A DNA stretch of 64,000 bases from Oceanobacillus sojae (GTDB taxonomy: Bacteria; Bacillota; Bacilli; Bacillales; Amphibacillaceae), in NCBI RefSeq assembly GCF_900162665.1, contig NZ_LT727813.1, positions 725,533 to 789,532 of the forward strand, given 5' to 3'. The translations under genes were made by a program, and so were the position numbers. How positions within the stretch are numbered: the first letter of the stretch is position 1; each line of letters starts with the position of its first letter. This document shows, piece after piece, positions 17,976-25,873 of the stretch. Below the pieces are notes generated by a model, which was not told the origin of the DNA, did no database searches, and was given only the letters and a program-made list of their open reading frames with translations.

Positions 17976-19124
17976 ATGTATAAATTTAATTTTTTTATAT
18001 CTTTTTTTATGCTTTTCTTTCTTTTAACAGCTTGCACGCAATCTCCTGAAGATAACACAGGCACCTCCCATTCCACGAGGGAGAACTCCCAGACGGTTAA
18101 AGAAACGGATGAGATTGACCCTAAAGTTACCGTTGCTGCCATTGGAGATATATTAATTCATGACCGCGTCTATGACGATGCCTGGGATGGAAAAAAATAT
18201 GATTTCAAACCGATGCTGGCTGAGGTCGCAGATTATTTAAAAGAACCCGAAATCACTGTTGCCAATCAGGAGACCATTATGGGTGGCGAATCAATTGGTT
18301 TATCAGGATACCCAAGCTTCAACAGTCCATTCGAAATTGGAGACGATTTGCAGGATGCCGGCATCGATATGGTAACCATGGCAAATAACCACACCTTAGA
18401 CAGAGGCGAAGAAGCGATTCAAAATGCAATTGCCTACTATGAAGAAATCGGCATGCCCTACACCGGAAGTTTTAAAAGTGAAGAAGATCAATCTGAGATT
18501 AGGGTTTTAAAAACTGACCAGGATATTTCTGTTGCTTTTCTAAGCTATACATATGGAACAAACGGCATATCGGTGCCCGCCGGGAAACCTTATCTCGTTA
18601 ATTTGATTGACCGTGAGCAGATAAAAAAGGAAGTCGAAAAAGCGAATGAGCTTGCAGATGTAACTATTGTCAGCTTACATTTTGGCATAGAAGAAGAGAG
18701 AATGCCTAATCAAGAGCAGGAGGATTTAGCACAGTATGCTGCTGATCTTGGTGTGGATGTCGTGATCGGTAATCATCCACATGTTCTCCAGCCGGTCGAA
18801 TGGCTGGAAGGAAAAGAAGGAAACAAAACATTAGTTGCGTATTCTTTAGGAAACTTCCTGTCAGGGCAATATCAATTTTACAATCGTATTGGCGGGATTT
18901 TTGAATTTGATCTGGTAAAGGAGGAAGATGAGGTACTGGTCAAGACGCCCCGTTTCCTGCCAACCTTTGTAGAATTTGAAGAAGATGGAGATACGATGAC
19001 AGATGTCCATGTAGTTCCGTTAGAAAAAGCATCTGAAGAACAAATTGAAAACCCGGATGCAGTTCTGTCCGAAATCAAATCCCATATGACTCAATGGATG
19101 CCGGAACTAGAATGGATAGAGTGA
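17976..19124 (+). CDS. CapA/PgsA-type lipoprotein (PGA_cap domain)
   Basis: Surface lipoprotein (382 aa) with a calcineurin-like PGA_cap domain as in CapA/PgsA. A signal peptide with lipobox LTAC (C20) is followed by a charged Ser/Thr linker. The domain spans about 50-340, with AAIGDILIHD, ANQETIMGG, MANNHTLDRG and GNHPHVLQPVEW, the metal-ligand motifs of the metallophosphatase fold. The synthetase genes capB/pgsB and capC/pgsC are not adjacent, so poly-glutamate synthesis is not implied. GGAGG stands before the ATG. Confidence 0.88.
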   Translation: MYKFNFFISFFMLFFLLTACTQSPEDNTGTSHSTRENSQTVKETDEIDPKVTVAAIGDILIHDRVYDDAWDGKKYDFKPMLAEVADYLKEPEITVANQETIMGGESIGLSGYPSFNSPFEIGDDLQDAGIDMVTMANNHTLDRGEEAIQNAIAYYEEIGMPYTGSFKSEEDQSEIRVLKTDQDISVAFLSYTYGTNGISVPAGKPYLVNLIDREQIKKEVEKANELADVTIVSLHFGIEEERMPNQEQEDLAQYAADLGVDVVIGNHPHVLQPVEWLEGKEGNKTLVAYSLGNFLSGQYQFYNRIGGIFEFDLVKEEDEVLVKTPRFLPTFVEFEEDGDTMTDVHVVPLEKASEEQIENPDAVLSEIKSHMTQWMPELEWIE

Positions 19125-19143
19125 TCAGGCTGGCATAAAACAT

Positions 19144-19184
19144 AAAAGGAAGGATTTTCTCAATGGGATATCCTTCCTTTTACA
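19144..19184. terminator. Bidirectional terminator between capA-like gene and glnA
   Basis: An 11-bp stem, 19144-19154 with 19170-19180, is bordered by A-rich and T-rich ends. It is about 20 nt past the stop of the CapA-like gene. Confidence 0.75.
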
Positions 19185-19195
19185 ATATGCTAAGC

Positions 19196-19279
19196 CTATC
19201 GAATCAGTCTTAAAAATCGTTGTGTTCTTTCTTTGTCCGGCTCTCTGAAAATTTGTGCCGGTTCTGCCTTTTCAACATG
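19196..19279 (-). pseudogene. 3' remnant of a polar amino-acid ABC ATPase (GlnQ type)
   Basis: Directly downstream of glnA the minus strand encodes, in frame up to a TAG at 19196-19198, a short tail reading EPAQIFREPDKERTQRFL and then RLIR. This is the standard C-terminal end of GlnQ/ArtP-type ATPases (consensus like TPEEIF..P..ERTK.FL). No upstream part of such a gene exists; glnA with a normal C terminus sits there instead. It looks like the leftover 3' end after a deletion or insertion. Confidence 0.55.
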
Positions 19280-19281
19280 CT

Positions 19282-20619
19282 TTAATAATTTGTCAGATAT
19301 TGCTCCCGCTCCCAAGGATGAACAGCGGTACGGAACATATCCCATTCAATATCCTTCGCTTCCATAAAGTGTTCGAACAAATGCTCACCCAAAGATTCCA
19401 CGAGTACTGAATCTTCCTCAAGTTTGCTCATCGCTTCTTTCAGAGTAGCAGGAAGGTCTTTTACCCCGTTTTCTTCCCGTTCTTTTTTATTCATCACATA
19501 AATATTACGATCAACCGATTCCGGTATTTTTAATTCTCGCTTGATGCCGTCTAAGCCTGCAGCCAATAGAACTGTTAAAGCCATGTACGGATTAGCGGAC
19601 GGATCAACACTGCGCACTTCAATACGTGTACTTAATCCACGGGAAGAAGGAACACGGACTAATGGACTGCGGTTTGAGGCAGACCAGGCTACATAACAAG
19701 GCGCTTCATAACCGGGAACAAGGCGTTTATAGGAGTTCACTGTCGGATTTGTTACTGCTGTGAAGTTTGTTGCATGATCAAGAATACCAGCAGTAAATTG
19801 ATATGCCGTTTTACTTAACTGCAGCTCTGCACTCTCATCAAAAAATACATTTTCCTTTCCTTTAAACAGAGACATATTTGTATGCATCCCGGAACCATTT
19901 ACACCAAATAAAGGCTTTGGCATAAATGTAGCGTGCAGGTTATGCTTTCTGGCAATTGTTTTTACTACTAATTTAAATGTTTGAATATCATCCGCATGCT
20001 TTAATGCATCAGAGTATTTAAAGTCAATTTCATGCTGTCCCGGCGCAACCTCATGATGAGATGCTTCAATTTCGAAGCCCATTTCTTCAAGCTCCAGCAC
20101 AATATCACGGCGGCAGTTTTCACCTAAATCCGTCGGCGCTAAATCAAAATATCCGCCCTGGTCGTTTAATTCTAATGTCGGCGCTCCTTTTTCATCTAAT
20201 TTGAATAAGAAGAACTCCGGCTCCGTACCAATATTAAAGGCATCAAAGCCTAATTCCTCCATTTTTTTCAGATTACGCTTCAGATTATAACGCGGACAGC
20301 CTGCGAATGGAGTACCATCCGGACTATAAATATCACAAATAAAACGAGCAACTTTTCCTTTTTCAGAAGTCCAGGGAAAAATCACGAATGTATCTAAATC
20401 CGGATATAGAAGCATATCTGATTCTTCAATACGCACAAACCCTTCTATACTGGAGCCATCAAATGCCATTTTATTATCCAATGCCTTATCTAATTGGCTT
20501 AAAGGAATTTCAACATTTTTTATTGTTCCAAGCATATCAGTAAATTGAAGACGGATAAAACGCACATTCTCTTCTTTAATCTGTTTTAAAATTTTTTCTC
20601 TTGTTAATTTTTCTGCCAT
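19282..20619 (-). CDS. glnA: Glutamine synthetase type I
   Basis: Dodecameric GSI-alpha glutamine synthetase (445 aa), making glutamine from glutamate, ammonia and ATP. Motifs are [11 protein letters not shown], the EPEFFLF metal site, [23 protein letters not shown] and NRSPLVRVP. The length and lack of the adenylylation-site insert fit the Gram-positive form that is regulated by feedback inhibition and GlnR. AGGAGGGG precedes the ATG. In Bacillus glnA normally follows glnR in one operon; here the next gene upstream is gntZ, so glnR must lie elsewhere or be absent, although the promoter keeps GlnR/TnrA boxes. Confidence 0.96.
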   Translation of the reverse strand: MAEKLTREKILKQIKEENVRFIRLQFTDMLGTIKNVEIPLSQLDKALDNKMAFDGSSIEGFVRIEESDMLLYPDLDTFVIFPWTSEKGKVARFICDIYSPDGTPFAGCPRYNLKRNLKKMEELGFDAFNIGTEPEFFLFKLDEKGAPTLELNDQGGYFDLAPTDLGENCRRDIVLELEEMGFEIEASHHEVAPGQHEIDFKYSDALKHADDIQTFKLVVKTIARKHNLHATFMPKPLFGVNGSGMHTNMSLFKGKENVFFDESAELQLSKTAYQFTAGILDHATNFTAVTNPTVNSYKRLVPGYEAPCYVAWSASNRSPLVRVPSSRGLSTRIEVRSVDPSANPYMALTVLLAAGLDGIKRELKIPESVDRNIYVMNKKEREENGVKDLPATLKEAMSKLEEDSVLVESLGEHLFEHFMEAKDIEWDMFRTAVHPWEREQYLTNY

Positions 20620-20804
20620 TTGTTCCCCTCCTAAAAATATCTTTGGTAATTATGAAAAGAAAGCTTGCGCTGTTTTTTTCAGCGATAACTCTTTTTTGAT
20701 TTGAAATCAGTGTCTACAAAGAAGCATGCAAAATCTCTTTAACTTATACTTATTTTTCAACCTTTTATAGACAGATTAGCTTATCATGTTTTCTTTGTTT
20801 TTTT

Positions 20805-20856
20805 ATATTACACTAATGTTAGTTTTATTGTCAATAAAATGTTAGGTTTCATAACA
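20805..20856 (-). promoter_or_regulatory. glnA promoter with tandem GlnR/TnrA boxes
   Basis: A -35 TTGACA (complement of 20829-20834) and a -10 TAATAT (complement of 20805-20810) are 18 bp apart. TGTTAGGTTTCATAACA at 20840-20856 is a perfect match to the GlnR/TnrA consensus TGTNA-N7-TNACA. A second box at 20817-20833 matches with one mismatch and overlaps the promoter core. The two boxes are 23 bp apart centre to centre. This is the layout known for the B. subtilis glnRA promoter. Confidence 0.8.
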
Positions 20857-20886
20857 AATAAATTAATACCTTTTATTCCCATAAAA

Positions 20887-20916
20887 ATACCCTTTCCGAT
20901 TAATCGAAAGGGCATT
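20887..20916 (-). terminator. Terminator of the gnt genes
   Basis: A stem-loop at 20890-20912 (CCCTTT paired with AAAGGG around the self-complementary CGATTAATCG) is followed on the minus strand by TATTTTTA. It lies about 90 nt after the gntZ stop. Confidence 0.7.
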
Positions 20917-21003
20917 TTGTTATTTTAAAGATAGGAATTTATAAAATTGTATGAGCGAAAAACAGCTACTGTATCTCCCAATTAACTAAAGTCAAAAAAT
21001 TTT

Positions 21004-22401
21004 TTACCAGATTGTATGAAAATCGCCTTCTCTGTCGACACGCTGGTACGTATGCGCTCCAAAATAATCGCGTTGCGCCTGAATCATATTTGCACCGCTT
21101 TTCGCAGAACGATAGCTATCATAATATACTAATGAAGCATTAAAGCATGGCAGCGCGAGGCCTGTTTCCATTCCTTTTATCACTACTTTACGCATAGCTT
21201 CCTGATAATTATTAAGCTTGCCTTTGAAGTATGGAGAAAGAAAAAGATTTGACAGCTCCTTGTTTTCCTTAAATGCAGCACTGATTTCATTTAGGATACC
21301 TGCACGAATAATACATCCCCCGCGGAAAATCAACGCAATCTCATCCAGCTGCAGCTCCCAGTTATATTGCTCAGATGCTTGTTTATATTGATAGAACCCC
21401 TGCGCATAAGTGCAGATTTTCCCCATAAATAGAGCCTGACGAACCAGTTCAATCCACTCTTTTTTATCAGCTTCTTCCATAAATGGATTAGGGCCGGCCA
21501 GCTCTTGCTCTGCAATCATCCGTTCTTCCTTTATAGTTGATAAAAAGCGCATAAATACTGATTCCGTAATAATGGATAAAGATACACCAATATCCAATGC
21601 ATTTTGACTTGTCCATTTGCCGGTCCCTTTTTGCGCTGATTTATCTAAAATCACATCAACCATAGGAAGATTCGTCTCCTCATCAACATGTGTTAAAATA
21701 GCACTCGTGATTTCCATCAGATAACTTTCCAGCTCTCCTCTATTCCACTCTTCAAAAATAGCTGCAATTTCATTAACATCAAGGCTTAATCTTTCCCTTA
21801 AGAATTGATAGGCTTCTGTAATAAGCTGCATATCAGCGTATTCAATTCCGTTATGAACCATTTTCACATAATGGCCGGCGCCTTCTTTCCCAAGATATGA
21901 ACAGCACGGCTTGCCATCTACCTGCGCAGCAATTTTTTCTAAAATTGGAGCAGCCTGCTGATAGGCTTCTTTATCTCCGCTCGGCATTAATGCCGGTCCA
22001 TTCAAAGCACCCTTTTCCCCGCCTGAAACACCAACACTGATAAAATGGAGCCCTTCTTCTTTTAAGTACCTATTTCTCCTGTTAGAATCCTGAAAATTAG
22101 AGTTTCCCCCGTCCATTATAATATCTCCTTGATCTAACAACGACAGGAGGCTCGCGATAACAGAGTCCACTACTTGCCCGGCAGTAACCATCAGAAAGAT
22201 TTTTCTCGGTTTTTCCAAAGAGTTTATAAAACTCTCCAGCTGATAATGCGCTTCTATATTTCTATTTTGATGCTTGGCTTGAAATGCGTCTGTTAAATCA
22301 GATGTATAATTATAGATTGCTACTTTCTCCTCGTGATTTGCCATATTCATAGCAAGATTTGCTCCCATAACACCTAGTCCAAAAACGCCAATCGAATTCA
22401 T
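21004..22401 (-). CDS. gntZ: 6-phosphogluconate dehydrogenase (decarboxylating)
   Basis: Cytosolic enzyme converting 6-phosphogluconate to ribulose 5-phosphate with NAD(P) (465 aa). The Rossmann motif is GVFGLGVMGANLAMNMA, the substrate motif is GVSGGEKGALNGPALMPSG, and the catalytic lysine region is KMVHNGIEYADMQL. ILDKSAQKGTGKWTSQNA is a family signature. An open frame runs to 22536, but AAGGGAAGGA lies about 9 nt before MNSIGVFGLG at 22401, and the extra 45 residues have no family counterpart. It is the last gene of gntK-gntP-gntZ and closes the gluconate route into the pentose phosphate pathway. Confidence 0.93.
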   Translation of the reverse strand: MNSIGVFGLGVMGANLAMNMANHEEKVAIYNYTSDLTDAFQAKHQNRNIEAHYQLESFINSLEKPRKIFLMVTAGQVVDSVIASLLSLLDQGDIIMDGGNSNFQDSNRRNRYLKEEGLHFISVGVSGGEKGALNGPALMPSGDKEAYQQAAPILEKIAAQVDGKPCCSYLGKEGAGHYVKMVHNGIEYADMQLITEAYQFLRERLSLDVNEIAAIFEEWNRGELESYLMEITSAILTHVDEETNLPMVDVILDKSAQKGTGKWTSQNALDIGVSLSIITESVFMRFLSTIKEERMIAEQELAGPNPFMEEADKKEWIELVRQALFMGKICTYAQGFYQYKQASEQYNWELQLDEIALIFRGGCIIRAGILNEISAAFKENKELSNLFLSPYFKGKLNNYQEAMRKVVIKGMETGLALPCFNASLVYYDSYRSAKSGANMIQAQRDYFGAHTYQRVDREGDFHTIW

Positions 22402-22418
22402 TTTCTTCATTCCTTCCC

Positions 22419-22477
22419 TTAAAAGAATGCTCAAATTCCCATGAATAAAAATGACACTGCAGGAATTTGAACACATG
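22419..22477. repeat. Short deletion derivative of the TTAA-type MITE
   Basis: About 57 bp begin with TTAA and contain the core AATAAAAATGACACTGC, ending in TTTGAACACATG. The same head and tail occur at 39135-39190, and both match the two ends of the 230-bp element at 63051-63280. It sits between gntP and gntZ, just ahead of the gntZ ribosome site. Confidence 0.6.
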
Positions 22478-22587
22478 TAATACTTTGTATAAAATTTTAG
22501 CTCTTTCTTCACTCGGACGATTAGTACCCGCTCCAATTCCAGTGCGGCAAGCCAGTATCTTTTAAAACCCGTCCTGCCGCATTTTCC

Positions 22588-23946
22588 TTAAATAAATAAG
22601 CTGAATAATAGAGTAAATACAAGACCTGATACAGAGATTATTGTTTCCAGTAATGTCCATGTTGCAAAGGTTTCTTTCATAGATAAATTAAAGTATTCCT
22701 TGAAAATCCAAAATCCTGTGTCGTTAACATGGGAAGCAATTAAGCTTCCTGCTCCTGTAGCTAATACCATCAATGCCAGATTCACGTCAGAACCTTCCAT
22801 TAAAGGAATAACCATTCCAGCAGTGGTTAATGCAGCAACCGTTGCCGAGCCTAATGACACTCTGAGAATAGCTGCAATTAACCAGGCCAGGAAAATTGGA
22901 GACATATTCGTGCCAGAAAAGATATTAGCTACCGCATCACCGACACCACCGTCGATTAATACCTGCTTCAAAGCACCGCCGCCTGCAGTAACCAGCAGAA
23001 TAATACTAATTCCACGAGCCGATTCCTCTGCCGAACTCATTAACGTCTTCATTGGGATCTTGCGTGCTATTCCCATTGTATAAATAGCAAATAGCAAGGA
23101 GAGCAAGAGAGCCATTGTCGGATCTCCAATTGTACGTACGATTTCAAAAAATAGATTATCTGTTATATTGCCGATTTCCTGAATCAGCTGCACGATAGTT
23201 GTAACCGCCATCAAAATCACTGGAGAAAGTGCAGTTAAGGCGCTGATACCAAATCCAGGTGTTTCTTCTTCTTTAAAGGTTTTCGTATTACCAAGAGATC
23301 CAATATTACCAATTCTCGAAAAAGCTTCCGGCACTAATTTTTGAGATATTTTTGTAAAAACCGGACCTGCAATAATAACAGTTGGAACAGCAATGAAAAT
23401 ACCAATTAACAGCACCATACCAATGTTTGCTTCATACTGCTGGGCAATCACTGTCGGGCCGGGATGAGGCGGCAAGAACCCATGTGTTACAGATAATGCA
23501 GCCGTCATCGGTAAACCAAGATAGAGCAATGGAAGTTTGGTTTCTTTTGCAATCTGGTAAACAATCGGAATTAATAAGACCAGTCCCACCTCAAAGAACA
23601 ATGCGATACCAATGATAAATGAGGCAATAACCACCGCCCATTGGATACGCTTTTCGCCAAATTTATTAATCAGTGTTAAAGCAATACGCTGTGCACCGCC
23701 GGCATCAGCTATCAATTTCCCTAACATGGCTCCAAAAACAAAGATAAGCGCAATATCGCCAAGTGTGCCACCAAGCCCCGCCTGTACGGTATCAACAATT
23801 TCTCCTAGAGACATCCCTAATGCCAATGCAGTCAGGAGCGCAACAACAACCAATGAAATAAATGTATTTAAGTTCCACTTCATAATCAGCAGCAGCAACG
23901 CAGCTACTGCCAAAGCAACAATTATAAGCGGATAAATATTTTCCAT
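22588..23946 (-). CDS. gntP: Gluconate:H+ symporter
   Basis: Membrane transporter of the GntP family (452 aa), with about 12 hydrophobic helices. Family motifs include LGGTLGDIALIFVFGAMLGKLIADAGG in parts, LPPHPGPTVIA and GLPMTAALSVTHGF, with the conserved SHVNDTGFW near the C terminus. It imports D-gluconate for GntK. It lies 18 nt after gntK. Confidence 0.93.
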   Translation of the reverse strand: MENIYPLIIVALAVAALLLLIMKWNLNTFISLVVVALLTALALGMSLGEIVDTVQAGLGGTLGDIALIFVFGAMLGKLIADAGGAQRIALTLINKFGEKRIQWAVVIASFIIGIALFFEVGLVLLIPIVYQIAKETKLPLLYLGLPMTAALSVTHGFLPPHPGPTVIAQQYEANIGMVLLIGIFIAVPTVIIAGPVFTKISQKLVPEAFSRIGNIGSLGNTKTFKEEETPGFGISALTALSPVILMAVTTIVQLIQEIGNITDNLFFEIVRTIGDPTMALLLSLLFAIYTMGIARKIPMKTLMSSAEESARGISIILLVTAGGGALKQVLIDGGVGDAVANIFSGTNMSPIFLAWLIAAILRVSLGSATVAALTTAGMVIPLMEGSDVNLALMVLATGAGSLIASHVNDTGFWIFKEYFNLSMKETFATWTLLETIISVSGLVFTLLFSLFI

Positions 23947-23964
23947 TTCTCTTCATCTCCCGTT

Positions 23965-25527
23965 CTATTTCTTTTGATTTTCTAATGATTTCCTTTCTTG
24001 ATAAGCTGCAATCTGTTCATATTCCTGTTCGAGTGAGCGGGAAATATTAATAAAAATTGGCATTAATTCCCGATAAGCTTGAACATGCTCTGGATTGGGT
24101 TCATGCTGATGGGTAAAACCAATCAAATCTTCCACGACATCAAAGGAATCAATTTTTCCTTCTGCGTACAACCCGAGTAAACAAGCTCCCAGACAAGAAG
24201 ATTCATAGCTTTTTGGAACGATGACATTCTGATCAAAAATATCTGACATCATTTGGCGCCACAGCTCTGATTTCGAAAATCCTCCTGTTGCCTTGATAGA
24301 CCTCACTGGTACATCCATTACTTCTACCAATGCCAGGAATACTGAGTACAGATTAAAAATTACACCTTCTAAAGCAGAGCGGACCATATGCTCTTTTTTA
24401 TGATTTAGAGTTAAGCCGATAAATGATCCACGGACATTGGCATTCCAAAGCGGTGCACGTTCCCCCGCTAAAAACGGATGGAATAAAAGGCCGTTAGCCC
24501 CCGGCTCTACCTGCTTTGCGATAGCAGTTAATACTTCATAAGCATCAATATTTAAGCGTTTTGCTGTCTCCACTTCACTTGCAGCAAGCTCATCACGAAT
24601 CCAGCGCAGCACCATTCCTCCATTATTTACCGGTCCGCCAATCACCCAATGATCCTCTGTTAGCGCATAACAAAAGATACGCCCTTTTTGATCTGTGCGA
24701 GGTTTGGGAATAACGGTGCGGATTGCCCCGCTCGTACCGATTGTAATGGCAACGTCTCCTTCTTTAATTGCATTCACTCCAATATTAGACAGCACGCCGT
24801 CACTTGCTCCAATAACAAACTTAGTATCTGGAACAATCCCTAAATCTGCAGCGATTTCGTGCTGGCAATCTGTAAAAATTTCCGTAGTAGGAACCAGTCT
24901 TGGCAGTTTATCTTCTGAAATCCCGGCAATCTGCAGAGCTCCTTCATCCCAGGATAGCTGCTCCAGGTTCATCATGCCTGTAGCAGAGCCAAGAGAATAA
25001 TCCATGACATACTCACCGAATAATTGATAGAAAACATATTCTTTAATACCGACGTATTTCTTTGTCTTTTCGGCTACTTCCGGGCGCTCCTGCTCCAGCC
25101 ATGTAATTTTACTAAGTGGTGACATGGGATGAATCGGTGTACCTGTCCGCATATAAACATCATTACCGTTCCATTCATTCTTGATTTTATTTGCCCAATT
25201 TAAGCTGCGGTTATCTGCCCAGGTGATACATGGTGTAATTGCTTTATTATTTTCGTCCATCGCAATTAAGCTGTGCATGGCGCTGCTAAAGGAAATAAAG
25301 GAAAGATCCTTTTTATCTATCTCTGCGTCCTTGATTGTTTCCCTGATCACATAAAGCACTGCCTGATAAATTTCTTCCGGATTCTGCTCAGCAGTCCGAA
25401 CATCTGGTGTATGCAAATCATAACCCTGGCTGCTTTGCGCAATAATCTCACCAGTTTCCCGATAGAGCACTGCTTTTGTGCTTGTTGTACCAATATCTAC
25501 GCCGAGCATAACTTTATTTTGATTCAC
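23965..25527 (-). CDS. gntK: Gluconate kinase (FGGY family)
   Basis: FGGY-type carbohydrate kinase (520 aa). The N-terminal ATPase motif is LGVDIGTTSTKAVLY, and the FGGY signatures include VAITIGTSGAIR, FHPFLAGERAPLWN and RSIKATGGFSKSELWRQM. Placement before gntP and gntZ identifies gluconate as substrate, as in the B. subtilis gnt operon. The start is GTG, 5 nt after GAGGGA. The usual first gene, the repressor gntR, is missing upstream, although its operator is present. Confidence 0.92.
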   Translation of the reverse strand: MNQNKVMLGVDIGTTSTKAVLYRETGEIIAQSSQGYDLHTPDVRTAEQNPEEIYQAVLYVIRETIKDAEIDKKDLSFISFSSAMHSLIAMDENNKAITPCITWADNRSLNWANKIKNEWNGNDVYMRTGTPIHPMSPLSKITWLEQERPEVAEKTKKYVGIKEYVFYQLFGEYVMDYSLGSATGMMNLEQLSWDEGALQIAGISEDKLPRLVPTTEIFTDCQHEIAADLGIVPDTKFVIGASDGVLSNIGVNAIKEGDVAITIGTSGAIRTVIPKPRTDQKGRIFCYALTEDHWVIGGPVNNGGMVLRWIRDELAASEVETAKRLNIDAYEVLTAIAKQVEPGANGLLFHPFLAGERAPLWNANVRGSFIGLTLNHKKEHMVRSALEGVIFNLYSVFLALVEVMDVPVRSIKATGGFSKSELWRQMMSDIFDQNVIVPKSYESSCLGACLLGLYAEGKIDSFDVVEDLIGFTHQHEPNPEHVQAYRELMPIFINISRSLEQEYEQIAAYQERKSLENQKK

Positions 25528-25657
25528 TTTTATCCCTCACAATCTTTTTAGGAACACGCACATTCCTTAAAATATCCTGCTGTCATTTATTAAATGTACT
25601 TATACTTCTCTAATTTATTATAATAAAGGGCTTTCAAGGTATGTATATTTTATATGA

Positions 25658-25678
25658 ATACTTGTATACAGGTATACT
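25658..25678 (-). promoter_or_regulatory. gnt operator
   Basis: The sequence reads ATACTTGTATAC then AGGTATACT, essentially the dyad that GntR binds in the B. subtilis gnt operon (ATACTTGTATACAAGTAT). It lies about 130 nt upstream of the gntK start. A TATAAA -10-like hexamer is close by on the minus strand. Confidence 0.7.
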
Positions 25679-25696
25679 AACACGTATTTTTTGTTT

Positions 25697-25710
25697 TGTA
25701 AACGCTTTTA
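25697..25710. promoter_or_regulatory. cre-like CcpA site upstream of gntK
   Basis: TGTAAACGCTTTTA differs from the catabolite-response consensus TGWAANCGNTNWCA only near the end. It lies upstream of the gnt operator. The remaining part of the 346-nt intergenic region (25528-25873) holds only the ligase terminator. Confidence 0.5.
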
Positions 25711-25821
25711 TTATATCTTTTCATAAAAAATCTAATTTAGGTGCATTGAATAAATTACATGTAATATTTCAATCTGTTTCAAACTGATAAAGATATCCTC
25801 ATCCTCCCTCCACCTGAATTA

Positions 25822-25868
25822 AAAACCCTCCTGCCGAGCAAGATTTATCTCACTCAGCAGGAGGGTTC
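25822..25868 (-). terminator. Terminator of the acyl-CoA ligase gene
   Basis: A 10-bp GC-rich stem, 25825-25834 with 25857-25866, is followed on the minus strand by TTTTTAA, a few nt after the ligase stop. Confidence 0.85.
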
Positions 25869-25873
25869 ATCTA

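Noticed and set aside
17801..18142. Minus-strand frame overlapping the start of the CapA-like gene, with a hydrophobic stretch
   Set aside because: No ribosome site before its possible start, it is antisense to a strong lipoprotein signal sequence, and it has no family features.
22402..22536. N-terminal extension of gntZ by 45 residues
   Set aside because: The extension covers a MITE fragment and has no counterpart in 6-phosphogluconate dehydrogenases; a good ribosome site exists before 22401.
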